A stretch of 64,000 bases of DNA from Lantana camara (lineage: Eukaryota; Streptophyta; Magnoliopsida; Lamiales; Verbenaceae): contig CM074858.1 in NCBI GenBank assembly GCA_037501455.1, positions 83,922,501-83,986,500 of the forward strand, in the 5' to 3' direction. A program made the position numbers and the translations under genes. Under the pieces are notes generated by a model. It had not been told where the DNA came from and searched no databases. It was given only the letters and a program-made list of their open reading frames with translations. Shown here one piece after another: positions 24,162 through 35,908 of the stretch; position 1 is the first letter of the stretch; each line of letters begins with the position of its first letter.

Positions 24162-27100
24162 AATTATATGCTTTATTAACATAACCAACATATAAGTACC
24201 ATACAAGTATAATTAAATAAGTGTAACCTGATTTATATCTGTATTGGAGTTTGAGGATCCTGACTCTACTGGTCCAGCTGGTACAGCCCCCTGCAATGAA
24301 CAAAGTGAGACAAATTAGATACAAATTCATAGTTTATGTAGTAAAATAAAATTAAATTTAATGTAACTTACTGTGTAAAATTTAGATCTTGGATGAGTGG
24401 GATTTTTGCAAGAACGCTTGTTGTGGCCTAAAAGAAGGCAATTGCTATATGTAGTAGTCAATCCCTTCCTTGCCCCACTATTTCCACCTTCATCTGTACC
24501 CTTTCTTCGTTTCTTTTTTGGCCTCCCCATTTTTCTTGTAAATTTAGGGGCTTCCAATGGTTCCGAATGAGTTTTTATGTACTGCCTCTTTCCTGGAACT
24601 CCATGAATCATGTGTTTATAGACAGAAAGGTAGACCTCTTTATTGTAACAGTCATGGATGAAGTTCTCAATCTGCAACCTCCTTTCTGTAATGGCTGAGC
24701 ATGCGTGCTTACAAGGATAACCTATCAACTGAAACATCCCACATGTTCAGGTTGTCTTATCATGCTTGACCACAAAATTATCGTCTACATCCTCTACCTG
24801 AAAACTCCAATTGACCACACTAGATTGTGAAAAAATTCCTTGCCAGATCACATTGTTTGTTTACCTTCTGAATAACATTTGGACAGATCTTTCCAACATA
24901 ATTATCCATGTCAGCCTTCTTAATTTGAATTCTCTGCATCAACCTATTTCTTATGCACTCAAACACAGACATAATAGGCAAGTCTCTAGCAGATAAAAGC
25001 ATGTTGTTAAAAGACTCGCAAATATTGTTCACAAGTATCTCAGACTTACAAGTGGTCTTGAAGTGAGATCTTGCCCAACGCTTAGGTGGAATACTTGAAA
25101 GCCACTCATAGGGAGTTTGTATCTGTAAAGAATCTGTAGTGATAGCTCTTTCAAGAACTTTCATAACTGAACTCCATTCTTCCTTGGCTCCAATAGATGC
25201 AGCCCTCCAAAACAGTCTTTTGAGGTCTTGACTCTTCCATTTTGCAAAGAAATTCTGGTATAAATGCCTCTAACAGAATCTATGCTCACTACCTGGATAT
25301 ACTTGACTCACAGGATCCAACAACCCCTTCTGTTTATCTGATATGAAGGTCCATCTCTCTTCTCCCAACCCACCTATTTCTAGCAACAACTCTTCCAAAA
25401 ACTAGGCCCAGTTCTCTCTATTCTCAACTCTTACATATGTCATAGCAATGAGATACAGGCTTTCATTTCCATCCTTAGCTACTGCAGACAGTAGCTGCCC
25501 TCTAAACACAGTTTTGATAAAGCAACCACCTAGACCAATGAGTGGTCTACAACCCTCCAAGAATCCATCAATCATAGGTTTCAAAGAAAAAAATATTTTC
25601 TCAAACCTTGGAGGATTGGTTCCCTCTTCTTTCTTCAACAGAAGCTTGCTACCAGGATTTTTATCCCTCACTGTTTCACAATAATCCCAAAGAAGCTCAA
25701 ATTCCTTACCATGATCTCCCTCAATTAAATCTCTTGCATACCTTTTTGCAGTGCAGAGCTACATGATAGGACACATCAATTCCAAGCTTCCTCCTCATAA
25801 CTTCTCTACATGGTTCAACACCAACATCTATGTTATCTTTGTTGTAATGCAATAGCTTCTCTCCTATATAAGATGAACTGCATCTGAAGTTTTCACTGCT
25901 CCTTCTACAATTATGTTTATCCTTTATTGTTTTAATTTGGAACTCTTCCTTTTTCTGGATATAGGAAGTATGAACTCTCCAATTGTAGTTTTCATTGGCA
26001 CACACTGCAGTGACTCTCATCTTCTCACTCTTCTCAAACTCCAACACATAACCTTTCCGGATGCTCCAATCTATCAACACCTTCTTGTATGACTTTACAT
26101 TATCAAAAGTATATCCCACTTAAGGTTTGAATTGCTTGGCAGAGTTCCTATCTCTCCAGTGTAGGTATCTTTTCTTCCCTTCATCATCTGATAAAGGTGC
26201 CTCATCAAAGTTCCTATCATCATCAGGCTCACTATACCAGTCTTCAATTTCAACTTCCTCTTGTTCATCACTAACCACAATTTTCTTCTTTTCTCTTGCT
26301 CTTTATCTCATTTTCTACAATTTTGCTTTTTTGGCAGCTTTAGTCTTATCCCTTCGTGCAAAGATGTCATCATCTGAGCTATCCTCAATCTCATCATAAA
26401 AATCACTCTCTTCAATGCAGTCTTCATCTTCAGAATCAGTTTTTACTTCATGATCTATGCTCATTTCAGAACCATCTCCTGCTGGACTGTCTTCTGGGTC
26501 AAGTTCAGTGGCCTGTCTCCTTTTCCCACTAGGTTCAGTTTGTTTCTTCTTCCCTTTGTTGGATGGTTGTTGAACAGGTTCTTGTGGAATCTCTTCATGG
26601 TTTCCATCTTGTTCAACTTCATGAATTTGCTTATCTTCATGGAAACTTAAATCTTCGCGAAGATTTAAGCTGAATTGCTCATCAAGGAATGCATAGTGCT
26701 CATCATCCAGATTTGAAGTCTGCACAGGTTCTTCATTCAGATTTGAAATTTGCATAGGTTCTTCATTCATATTTGAAGGTTGCACAAGTTCATGCTCCTA
26801 AGTTAGATCAGGCTCATTTTGGGACTGGGTAAACAGTTTTATAAACTTCTATGTAGTTTTTCTTCTTCTAGTTGATGATCCAGGCTCGTTGCTATCTGCA
26901 TTTTGAGTTATAACAGGTTCCTCTGCTTGCTGGGGTGGTGGCCAACCAGGAAATGTTAGAAACTTGATAGTTTAAGGCTCTTCACCATCCCTTTCTTGAC
27001 TTAGCTGAACCTAAGAGCCATCCACATCAAATGCGGCATGAATACCTTCATCTTCTCTCACAGAGTACAACATAACTTCACTTGCAAAGGGGTGGTGTTT

Positions 27101-27450
27101 TGTATCCCCACAAAGGACCAATCACCCAAAATATGCCTTACTGCATGCTCATCTATCATTGGAAGACAAGGGTGTTCGTAATAGAAGGCAACACAAGTTC
27201 ACTTTCCACCAACACCCCTATACATGTCCCATAACCCTTTCCAATCTAAATAGTCTAAATCATACTTCCCAGTGTACACTTTTTTCCCATTGACACATGT
27301 TAGTGCACCGCTTCGAACGATAGCCCATTCACCACCAATATGCATGTACATTTTCTTCATTGGACCATCATCTTCCTCCTCCATTCTGTAATAGCACAAA
27401 AATCCAGATTTAAGAACACCAACACAGACCCATGGCCTATATCTATACAA
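23717..27450 (-). pseudogene. MULE (mudrA-like) transposase pseudogene
   Basis: Family order can be followed on the minus strand. A PB1-like N-terminal domain (MYMHIGGEW, YDLDYLDWKGLWDMYRG) lies at 27,450-27,199; an acidic, low-complexity region at 26,785-26,315; the MuDR DNA-binding domain (VKSYKKVLIDWSIRKGY, C...CNWRVH-type region, IKDKHNC) at 26,119-25,721; the MULE catalytic domain at about 25,671-24,820; a SWIM zinc finger (GYPCKHACSAI) with an RPKKKRRKG basic stretch and a CCHC-like motif at 24,737-24,370; and a Ser/Pro/Ala-rich tail ending at 23,717. Family members cut and paste the element. Damage: the first catalytic Asp is Gly (GLGGCF, codon 25,530-25,528), and in-frame stops occur at least near 27,196, 25,400, 25,270 and 23,990. 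A (TA)n run at 24,113-24,155 probably lies in an intron. Confidence 0.85.
24113..24155. repeat. (TA)n microsatellite
   Basis: About 21 TA units, probably in an intron of the MULE transposase gene. Confidence 0.9.
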
Positions 27451-27778
27451 AATCGCAAAATAAACTCAGTTATAACATAAACCCCTCATAGATTCAAGCA
27501 CTTCGAAAAAGTGAGAAATTTTAGAAAAATAAGCTTACGAAGACAGAACCCATACCCTAGATTATTCGAAAATCGCAAAAAACATGATACAACAAGAATG
27601 TAGCAAGCTATTCCATGGTGTCATGCAAAAAAGCAAAACTGCGCACAAGAGCTGCAAAAGGGATACAAAACCCTAAAATCACGACATAACTTCACGAGAA
27701 AAATGTGAACCTGAATGGTGCGAACGATTGCAGAGTTTGAGAAATCCTTGTTTGGTTCAAGCCCTAAATCTCTAGAAC
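27451..27778 (-). other. MULE 5' leader up to the nested insertion
   Basis: No coding signal beyond the first recognisable exon. The MULE sequence is broken at 27,778 by Tekay-like DNA and resumes at 34,330 with the last 264 bp of the element (the right terminal inverted repeat). Confidence 0.6.
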
Positions 27779-29225
27779 TGTAGCACCCGGAATACTAGGC
27801 ACTACATCCCTCGCACTATAGTTCAATTCACATATGAAATGGACAAATCCATACATGAATCAAAGCTATAGCGAACGGAAGACAATAAAAAAAAACGACA
27901 ATAGCTAGGCGGGACTAACCCCAAACAAAACAATCAATTCAGAGCAATGAAAGCGGAAGCATAATTTTCATTCTCAATTATCAAGTATTCCAAAAGCATG
28001 TTATATATCCATATACATATCAATACATTATCATCTCCAAAATATTCCATAAACATGCCAACATTCCAAAAGTATCAATACATGAATATAAAGTGAAGGT
28101 GAAGTGTGCTAGACCCAAATTAAAGACAAACTCGACTCTAATTCCCGCCTAACACGCACCTGCAAAAACTGAAAGGTTGAGGCGTCAGTCTACCACAGAC
28201 TGCGTGAGGGGTTTAAATAAATATACGCACACATACATGCAAGTTAATCTAGGGTGATATTTTTGTAAAAGGACGATATAAGTCAAGAAATAAGATATAA
28301 TATCGCCCGAGGTTACAACTATCAAGTTTAACAATTATTTCAATTTCAGTTAATCAGTGGCCCGGCGAGTGAGGGCAATTCTCCAACCTTACTCCGACTG
28401 TGTACAATAATTAGGTTATCAATAATTTAGGTGATCAAGCAAGTTATTACAGTGCAGTACATTCAGTAACAGTTTCAGTCCCTTCTTCCTCCGGGTGATG
28501 GTGGGTTTGCAAGGCCCAACCATCCAGTCAGTGTGAGCAAAGGGTACATGAATCCCTAAGCCCGGAACACCTTCCTCCACTAATCTCCTAGTGGATTCAG
28601 GGGTCATCCCAAAATGGTGAGGATAGAGCTAGAGTTACCCGTCAGCCCATGCTTTCCCGGTTGGCTCAAGTCACTACCCTCTGGCCCACAGTACAATACA
28701 ATACTCGCCAAAATACGGTCAATTCAATACAGTAGACTCGGTGAATTTTGAAATCATTTGAGGTTTATGAAAATCTATAGATATATTAGTACATTTTGGC
28801 CAAAATCCACATAAGGGTTATAAAGGTTCTATGTATCTAGAAATTAAACCTCAACTGTGTGACCAAAATAAATAAGGAAATAGCTCACAGGGCCTGCTCC
28901 TCGTCACCAGGAAGCTGGTCTGTGCAAGAAAGACAATTGCCCGTGAGACACGACTCAAATGTACCAATTAGGACGAACGGTATAATCATGAACATTATGA
29001 CGTGTATTGACAAATTATGGAATGATATGATCATATTCATGCATAAAATGAACATATAACAACACGTATCGATCAATTATGAAAGTAGAAACGGATTATG
29101 AAATTCAATTTTATGCAGAAAATTCACTGAACCCTCTGGAGCATGGGAACGGTCGTTCTGGTTTTGAACTGGAAATGGGAAGGGCCGTTCCCGGCTCCCC
29201 GAACCAATCCCGTGCGTTTGTAAAG
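27779..29225 (-). mobile_element. Tekay-like LTR (E), truncated
   Basis: Plus view starts TGTAGCACCCGG and carries CATCCCTCGCAC, the acceptor-like TTTTTGCAG|GTG (AG at 28161-28160), the CTAATCTCCTAGTGG block near 28,578 and palindromes at 29143-29193 (GGGAACGGTCGTTC, GGAAGGGCCGTTCC). It is closest to LTR G. The donor-side part and the TGTAACGCC end are lost. Its far boundary, about 29,225, is where unrelated plus-strand sequence begins. Confidence 0.65.
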
Positions 29226-30179
29226 AATTTGGAGGTAGAGAGTGCGACTACTCATAATCCCGCGCGTAATAAATTCAAGGAGTTAAGATAAGAAAATTTT
29301 TAAGGGGGAGAGTGCGACTACTCATAAACTTAAATTTACCGTAATGTGAGGAAGTTACTTTCCGTGGTAACAATGGAAATACAAGCCATGACGGACGTAA
29401 AAGACCTAAAGATGGTGACAGGAAAAGAATGAGATGGCTTTGTCAGCTTAAACCTTTAAAGTGGAAGTCAAGCTACTATACTTGGGTTGAAGATCTCCAT
29501 CACGCATCGAAGAGAGTGGTTCGTTTGGAAATTCATAAGTACGTAATTCTGACATCGAAGATAATGGTATTATCAGGGAACTTGTGATGGATGCCTTTGT
29601 TAGCTATGGTAAGAGGAATTTTAATCAAGCTAACCTCCTTGAAGACGGTGTCGACAACACCTAGTTAATCAAGTCCTCAATAAGAATTAAAACCAGTTGA
29701 AGTCAATGAAGGGAGTTGGATTAGGAACTGAAGATTGGGTCGATATTGGATTTTCCCAACTATTAAGAAAAGAAGGATAAATTAGTACTCGGTTAACTGA
29801 AGAAGATAACGGTGAGTAAGGATCCGAATGGAATCGAGAATAGGGTCAACCAGGGGTCTGGCTTTCTCATTCGAGTATATACTAAAGATATGAAAGACAA
29901 GTTGGAAATCAAGCCAGCTAGAGATCAGACTATCCAAACCATGGAACTAAGTCACAACATCATTTCCATTACTACGGTGAATGGTACACTAATCATTCAT
30001 GGCAAAAGCATACATGCATTGTTTATTTAATTAATTCTTGCTATTAATTGATATACTTGCTAAACTGTAATCTGTGATGCTTGATGTAATTTCTTAATTG
30101 GGTTATTCTGATATATATGTATGAATGTTTTAGTAATTGTATTTACGTGCTAGAGGGATGTTACATTCCTTCTGTTTAA

Positions 30180-30530
30180 GTGGAAGGGAGATTTAAATTC
30201 TCTCTAATTCTGTGATAGAAAGATGCTGGATTCTTTCTAACATTTGTGCACGAGAGACGTTCGATTCTCTTGTACTTAGGTATTCGAGAGATGCTGGATT
30301 CCCTAGGATTTAGGGGTTTGGGAAATGCTGGATTTTCTCGAACTAGATGTTTGGGAGATTTTGGGATCTGTCAGACTTAGGTTGAGAGACGGGGTGCCCT
30401 CAATTATGTGCTCGAGAGACGGGGTTCTCTCCTTTCTGTGTGCTCGAGAGACGGGGTTCACTCCTCTCTGTGTGCTCGAGAGATGGGGTTCTCTCGCTTG
30501 CGTGTTGAGAGATGGGATTCTCTCTTGTTT
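30180..30530 (+). repeat. Tandem array of ~30-34-bp hairpin units
   Basis: About eleven degenerate units of the form TG(T/C)NCGAGAGACGGGGTTCTCTC. Each carries an inverted pair GAGAGA / TCTCTC a few bases apart. Units drift toward the left (GAAAGATGCTGGATTCTTTC) and are most regular at 30,385-30,530. The array ends about 300 bp before the polypurine tract. Confidence 0.75.
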
Positions 30531-30825
30531 GTCTTGGTTGCTTCACGCTGGACCTGACAACGACTTTTAAGGGACGAGTATGCAACGTGATCGAGCTTTG
30601 GGAAAAACGACAGCTATTGTATCCTGGCAGTGGTCGAAAGAGTTAAGGCAATCAACAGTCAAGTGTTCAGATGAACCTCAGCCACAACGAGACACCACGA
30701 AGAGAACTGATGCACACAATGCGGGCAAATTTCACGATGAGGACTTTACACGACTCCGGGATGGATAGAAGTACTACAACTCGAGGTTTTCACTGAGTGT
30801 TTGGATCTGGGGACTAGATCCTCTT

Positions 30826-30838
30826 AAGGGGGAGAGGT
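30826..30838 (+). other. Polypurine tract of the LTR F element
   Basis: AAGGGGGAGAGGT immediately precedes TGTAACGCCCCG, fixing LTR F as a 3' LTR in plus orientation. Confidence 0.8.
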
Positions 30839-33800
30839 TGTAACGCCCCGCTTTTCCAGTGTTCGGATTTTGCCACGTGTCGACTTTCTTGTGTGCTTGA
30901 TTATGTAATTATGTGATTTATGTGGCCTTATTTGCAGCTCCTTCTGAGTTTAGGGGCTTGTTTGTAATTTTCTCTTTCAAGGGTTTTTCGGTCATTTCTA
31001 ACCCGATCGAGATTTTGACCTCTTTGATCCCTCCAACGCGTTCGGGGCATCGAGACGAGTTCGTAGACTCGGAGTTTGCCCAGTTCTGACGTTGTTAACC
31101 CTTCTTTCGCTCGTTCCGTGTGTTGAGGACTAGGGATATAACACCTGGATCCTCGTTATTCGTGCCATAACGCAGCAGACTCCAGCTTCAGCTTTCTTTC
31201 TCTTCCTCTCGCAATTCAACCGTGCCTCAGTCACTATTCACATACACAAACACACACTAACCAAACTTGCTCGTTTCTCGACGATTTTTGACGAACCAAT
31301 AGCGTTTTTCGATGAGCTGGACGACGCGGTCACAACCGTACCAAGATCTTGGCTCGACGACAAACGGAGGCGAAGATATCGTCGATTTTCAGACGGGTTG
31401 GAGGTGGTGGCGAACCACCGTGACTTCGCCGGCGTTCCACGCCGTTTTCGGTGACACTCTTGCTGCACGTGCCCCAAGGCATGAGAGAAGATATCCCAGT
31501 GTCCCCTTCCACGTTGGCGGCGCGGCCAACGGCCACCTGACGGCGGCTCACGCGCCGATCAAAGATGACGGTGGTGGCGCGTGTTACTGTAGCGCCACCA
31601 AACGCCGCCCTCCGACGACTTTTTCAGGCGAGGGTTAGCGATTTCCAAGGTTCTTCAACCTCCTGAGTTCGTTTCCGGCACTGGTTTGGCGAGAAAGTGG
31701 CCGGAAATGGGGTTTTCCGACGAGGGGCAGCGGCGGTTCGGCTTTTTCCGGTGGGAGTTTGGTGACGAGTCCTTCACGAAAGTTACTCGTCTCAACGTGG
31801 ACAAGCTCTCCATGTTGGTGCCGGTGCCGGTGCGAAAACCGGCCGGTGGTGGTGAACCGGCGGGTCCAAACCGGTCACTGTTCCGGCGACTTTTTCCGGC
31901 AATTGAGATATGGGTTTCGGAGGCCTCGTTACGGGCTTTTCAACGGTATATCCGGATTTCGTTTTCGTTTTACGGTTTGAGTTTAATTGCAATTTCCATT
32001 CTAGGGAGTAAGTTCGATTTTTCGTCAACTAATCCGGTGTGTTTGGTAATTTCTGAAATTGTTTGAGGGCTTTTGACTAGCAGGCCGAGGCACACGTTTC
32101 TGTCCTTCCGGGGATTTTTTCGGCCACCGGATGTGGTGGTTTGGCGGCTGTCAGTGGCGGTCCGGCGGGCTCCGGTGGCGGCATTCTGATACCTTCCAGA
32201 CAGTGTGTTCCTTTCGTCGTGGTGAGTCTATCACCGCTTTCCGTTCGTCAATCGGACACTTGGTTGATTTTATATGAATTTCTGAAGTTATTGTATATTA
32301 TACGTTAATTGTTTTAAATTGTAATTTAATCTTGTACGCTTAATTAATCGATTATTATGAATTGTATAATGTATGATAATATGATATGATATATGAAAAC
32401 TCAAATTCTTAACTCATTGATTTTATGGGCCTCTTTTCATGTCGATTACTTGCCTTAATTGATTTAATTATGAATTGTTTGAATATATATGAGTTGGCAT
32501 AATTATCCCACATACTTATGTAATTTGAAATACGAACTTAACGTTCATGAATTATACATGTAGCTTTAATTGTATGTTTAATTGTTAATTGAATCCTGTA
32601 AATTGATATATGATTTGATAATTGATATTGTTTAAACCTTATTGTTTGATTATGTAAATCCTGTAATTATTATGTGACCTTATTATTTGATAATCCTGTA
32701 AATTATTTGAGTGTATTATGTGACTAATTGCAACGTGAGACATTAATTGAGCATATGAGCACATTCACGGCACATCATAATTATTATTAATTTCATATGC
32801 ATGCCATAATATGTCATTCTACTTCATGTCATCTCATTTCATTCCGTACATCCTATTTGGTTCATATTGAGTCTCCTCTCACTGGTACACATTGTTCATT
32901 CTCTTGTACAGTTCGTTTCCAGGGCGGAGACTTCTGAATTGAATAGGCACCTGTATTGCTCATGCTTTATGTCTCGTGGTATTCCAGGTGAGGGTGTTTT
33001 CGTTCTAGTTACATATTAAACCCTACAACCTTATGTGACAAGCTTTGGCCAAAACCTTACGTATATATATGTTACTTTTAAAGTAGAGTTATCGAGTAAA
33101 TATTGATCGAGTAAACCCTTTTCAAATGAATTATGAAATATGTTATGCTTCTTATGAATCAAATGTTTTGGCAAGATTATGCATGTATGATATGTTCACG
33201 GGCCCAGGGACTTAGTACATGTGGCTATCCGGGGAGGCATGGGCCGACGGTGATCCCATGTGCTAGTTCCACTATGTTTTAAGGTGATACCGGCCCTCGC
33301 TAGGAGGTTTAGCGGGGAATGGGAGCTGAGTGCCCTTGGGGGAGTCATGAAACCCCATTGGCCTATGTATGAGGTGGTCGAGTCTTGCTAACCCGTCCAC
33401 CACCCGGAGGAAGAAGGTTGGAACTTGTTTATGAATATAATTGTATTATGATTGTTATGCACCGTGCGGGAAGGCCGGGACACGGATCGCTCAAACGACT
33501 ATGTTATATGATTTGTGTGTATTATAATATACTGCATGATCACATATTCAATATATTAATGATATTTGTCGTACACGGTCGGAGTTTGGTTGGAGATAAT
33601 GCACGCTCACTCGCCGAGCCTTAATGTTTATGTATGATTTATGAACTTAATAAATTTAATATGATTAGTCGTAAAGTTCGAGCATTGCTTAGTTATTCTC
33701 TTGCCCTCTTGGGAATTAATTTTAAATAAAACCTTGCTCGGGATTTATGACTTGCATGCGCATGTTTCTATATATGTATCGCTCCTGCTCACTCAGTCTT

Positions 33801-34329
33801 CTAGAGACTGACCCCTCTTTCCCACTTTTCCAGTTTCTTTTACAGGTGTTGGTTACTAGGCGGAGTTAGAGTGTCGAGTCATTGTTCTAGTCTCACTCAT
33901 TTACACTCACTGCATACTATATGGTTTCTAAGTATTGTATTGACCTTTTATTGTTGGTCGTTGTGCCCTTATTGAACTGATATTATTTCGGGACAGGTTA
34001 GGACAGGTTCTGGAGCTAGTTGAACCCGTTGTTATGTTGTTGCCTTGTATTGATTCGGGACAGGTTAGGATAAGTGTATTGGTTAGTGGAACCCGTATTT
34101 ATATTCTTGTTGGATTTCATTTGTTTCTTTGGTATTACATGAATGATTTCCTTGTTTCCGCATTTTGGTTATTGTTGATTATTCCAGGGTTAGCTTCCTC
34201 CTAGTCAGGACTGTTGTTTTGTTTGTCACCCGTTCGCTGTGAGTCCGATTCATGTATGGACTACCTATTTCATATGTGGATTAGACTCATAGTGCGGGGG
34301 ATGTGGTGCCTATCGTCCCGGGTGCTACA
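30839..34329 (+). mobile_element. Tekay-like 3' LTR (F)
   Basis: TGTAACGCCCCG...CCCGGGTGCTACA, 3,491 bp. A GC-rich leader (31.2-32.2 kb) precedes a donor-like GTG|GTGAGT (GT at 32222-32223). The acceptor-like TTTTACAG|GTG (AG at 33844-33845) follows the ACTCAGTCTTCTAGAGACTGA block, then CTAGGCGG and GCGGGGGATGTGGTGCC. The leader is alike to that of LTR H, so F and H form one subgroup. The 5 bases before LTR E (AGAAC) do not match those after F (TTCTT), so E and F are not the two ends of one simple insertion. Open frames of about 75-125 codons in the leader are not recognised and are not well conserved with H. Confidence 0.8.
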
Positions 34330-34602
34330 TTCTTCATTTCCCGCTCACTTTGCAACTGAGGTGTGAAATCTTATTTTGATTTTGATTTAAGTTAATTTTG
34401 GGTAAAATAAGGTTAAAACAAGGGTCACTTTTTAAGAGGGCAATTAAGGTATTTCACCTCCAAAACGTGCCAGATTGATATCAGGGGCGGTGAGTAGAAT
34501 TTTAAAATCATGAGGTTTTATATATGATTTTTCAAAACTCAGGGTTTTCTCAGTCACTTATCAAAACCACAGGGGTTTTGGTGCATATAGCTCCAAAAAT
34601 TA

Positions 34603-35400
34603 TTACATAATTGTTCTAACAATAAACGAAAATCAAATGGACTAAAGAGAAAATATAATAAACTAAATTAATTTAAAACGACAATATAATAAACTAAACT
34701 ATCTCAAAAACAAACAACTACAAGCATAAATTATGAATGTGAGCTAAAATAATAAAAATCAATTGAACAATCTATTAAGATTGCTTCAAGCGATACAAAA
34801 TCGCTTAAAACAGCCAATGTCGCTTGTAGTCTACCTTGAAGCGACACACAATCGCTTAAAACATTGACAAACTCGTTTCGAAAATTAAACTACACTCGTT
34901 TGAAGCAATACTGAATCGCTTAGAACCACCAAAAGCTTCGCTTGTAAACTAACTTGAAGTGACCACTCACTTAAGACAAAATTCGCTGCAAATCACTTAA
35001 AAGTTAAAACAACTTACGTGTAATGTAGTTTGAATTGATTCTACATCGCTTAAAGTGATCTTCGTATATTGTAGAAGCGATTTTCAATATTTTAGCTCCT
35101 ATTTGTAAAATTGCTTAAAGAGAGCAATAACTTAGTTTAACTCTCTTTGAAGTGACATAGGATCGCTTAAGCCTTTACTAAGTCACTGATAATTGACCAA
35201 ACTCAATTAAAGAGATATAACAGCTTGAAGCAATTAAGTCACTTAAAACAATATAAACTCGCTTAAATAAAGTCGATTTATTTATTGTGAAGTAATGATA
35301 AAACTAAATCGATTAAACTCTGAAACACTAAATAACTAAAAATTGCTTAAAAACAAAGATTTAATTCGCTTGAAGCCATATAAAGCCTCTTTGAGTCACC
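34603..35400. repeat. Right array of ATCGCTTAA-motif repeats of the outer element
   Basis: After the right copy of the MULE duplication, the outer element resumes. From about 34,770 the motifs AATCGCTTAAAAC and CTTGAAGCGA recur every 30-60 bp to about 35,380, more degenerate than the left array. No gene is seen. Confidence 0.65.
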
Positions 35401-35908
35401 AATAACTTTTTTGTAGTATTAAGTCATACCTTATCGTGTTGTTCATGAACTTGAATTTTATCTTCTTTTTCAAGATTTTCCATTGACCGAGGTTCTTGTT
35501 AAGAATTTTTGAGTTCCTCTTGAGTAGAATTTTAGTGTAGACATTGTTCTAAAATCAGATTTGAAAAGAAAAAAAAAATCAAATTATGAGAAAGAAAAAA
35601 AATTAAAGAAAGATGGGTACGTCGCAAAAGAGAGAAGAGGCTGCGGAGAGCACCTTCTTCTGGGCCGGAGTGGCACTAGAAAAGTGTTACGACGGAGTGG
35701 CGCTGGAAAAGTGTTACGACGGGGAGAGAAAATCAAGGGATAAATTAGAGAAAAAAAAAAAGAAAGAAGGAGAGTTAAAGAAAACAGAAAAATAAGCGTA
35801 TCTCATATGCTTCAAAGACAGGAGAAATAAAGTTATTTATAGGTTAATTAATATTTAATCCCTTTTAAATTTTTATTTCTAATTGTAACCCTATGCTTCA
35901 GAGTGTTA
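35400..35908. other. Probable right end of the outer element
   Basis: Read on the minus strand, this holds CTCAAGAGGAACTC...CAAGAACCTCGG... and AAG|GTATGA near 35,433. The left end reads CAAGAAAAAGTGGTTCAAGAACTC... and AAAG|TAAGAAG near 15,940 in plus. The two are loosely alike and mirror each other around the arrays, as long decayed terminal repeats would. A 27-bp unit ending AAAAGTGTTACGACGG is duplicated at about 35,667-35,722. The overlapping Lys/Glu-rich open frames are low complexity and not called genes. The exact end and target duplication were not found. Confidence 0.35.

Larger units (their letters stand above)
29226..30838 (+). mobile_element. Internal remnant of the LTR F element
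   Basis: About 1.6 kb with no recognisable protein, leading to a polypurine tract and LTR F, so it is the 3' end of the internal region of a plus-strand element whose upstream part is lost. A 19-bp sequence, GAGAGTGCGACTACTCATA, occurs at about 29,237 and 29,307, the second time just after TTTTTAAGGGGGA. A hairpin-unit tandem array fills 30,180-30,530. Open frames of 60-80 codons here show no family. Confidence 0.45.
23071..34593 (-). mobile_element. MuDR-type MULE, with nested Tekay-like DNA in its leader
   Basis: The left end AGGTTATTTTGCAGCGAAAC at 23071 and the right end, minus view GAGCTATATGCACCAAAACC from 34593, align over about 90 bp as degenerate inverted repeats rich in AAAACCCTG..TTTT units. 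The 9 bases outside each end are identical: CAAAAATTA at 23062-23070 and at 34594-34602. That perfect 9-bp duplication plus a MuDR-like transposase inside (minus strand) makes the call firm. Without the nested DNA at 27,779-34,329 the element is about 5 kb, normal for an autonomous MULE. The element interrupts the outer ATCGCTTAA/DUF1985 element. Confidence 0.85.

Noticed and set aside
31312..32066. Open frames of 73-126 codons in the GC-rich leader of LTR F
   Set aside because: GC-rich sequence gives long frames on both strands; the aligned leader of LTR H does not keep the same protein.
27779..34329. E to F as one complete LTR retrotransposon
   Set aside because: The two LTRs are in opposite orientations and from different subgroups, and the outer 5-mers (AGAAC, TTCTT) do not match.
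35561..35795. Overlapping 60-codon Lys/Glu-rich open frames
   Set aside because: Low-complexity purine-rich DNA and a 27-bp duplication explain them; no family and no support from context.
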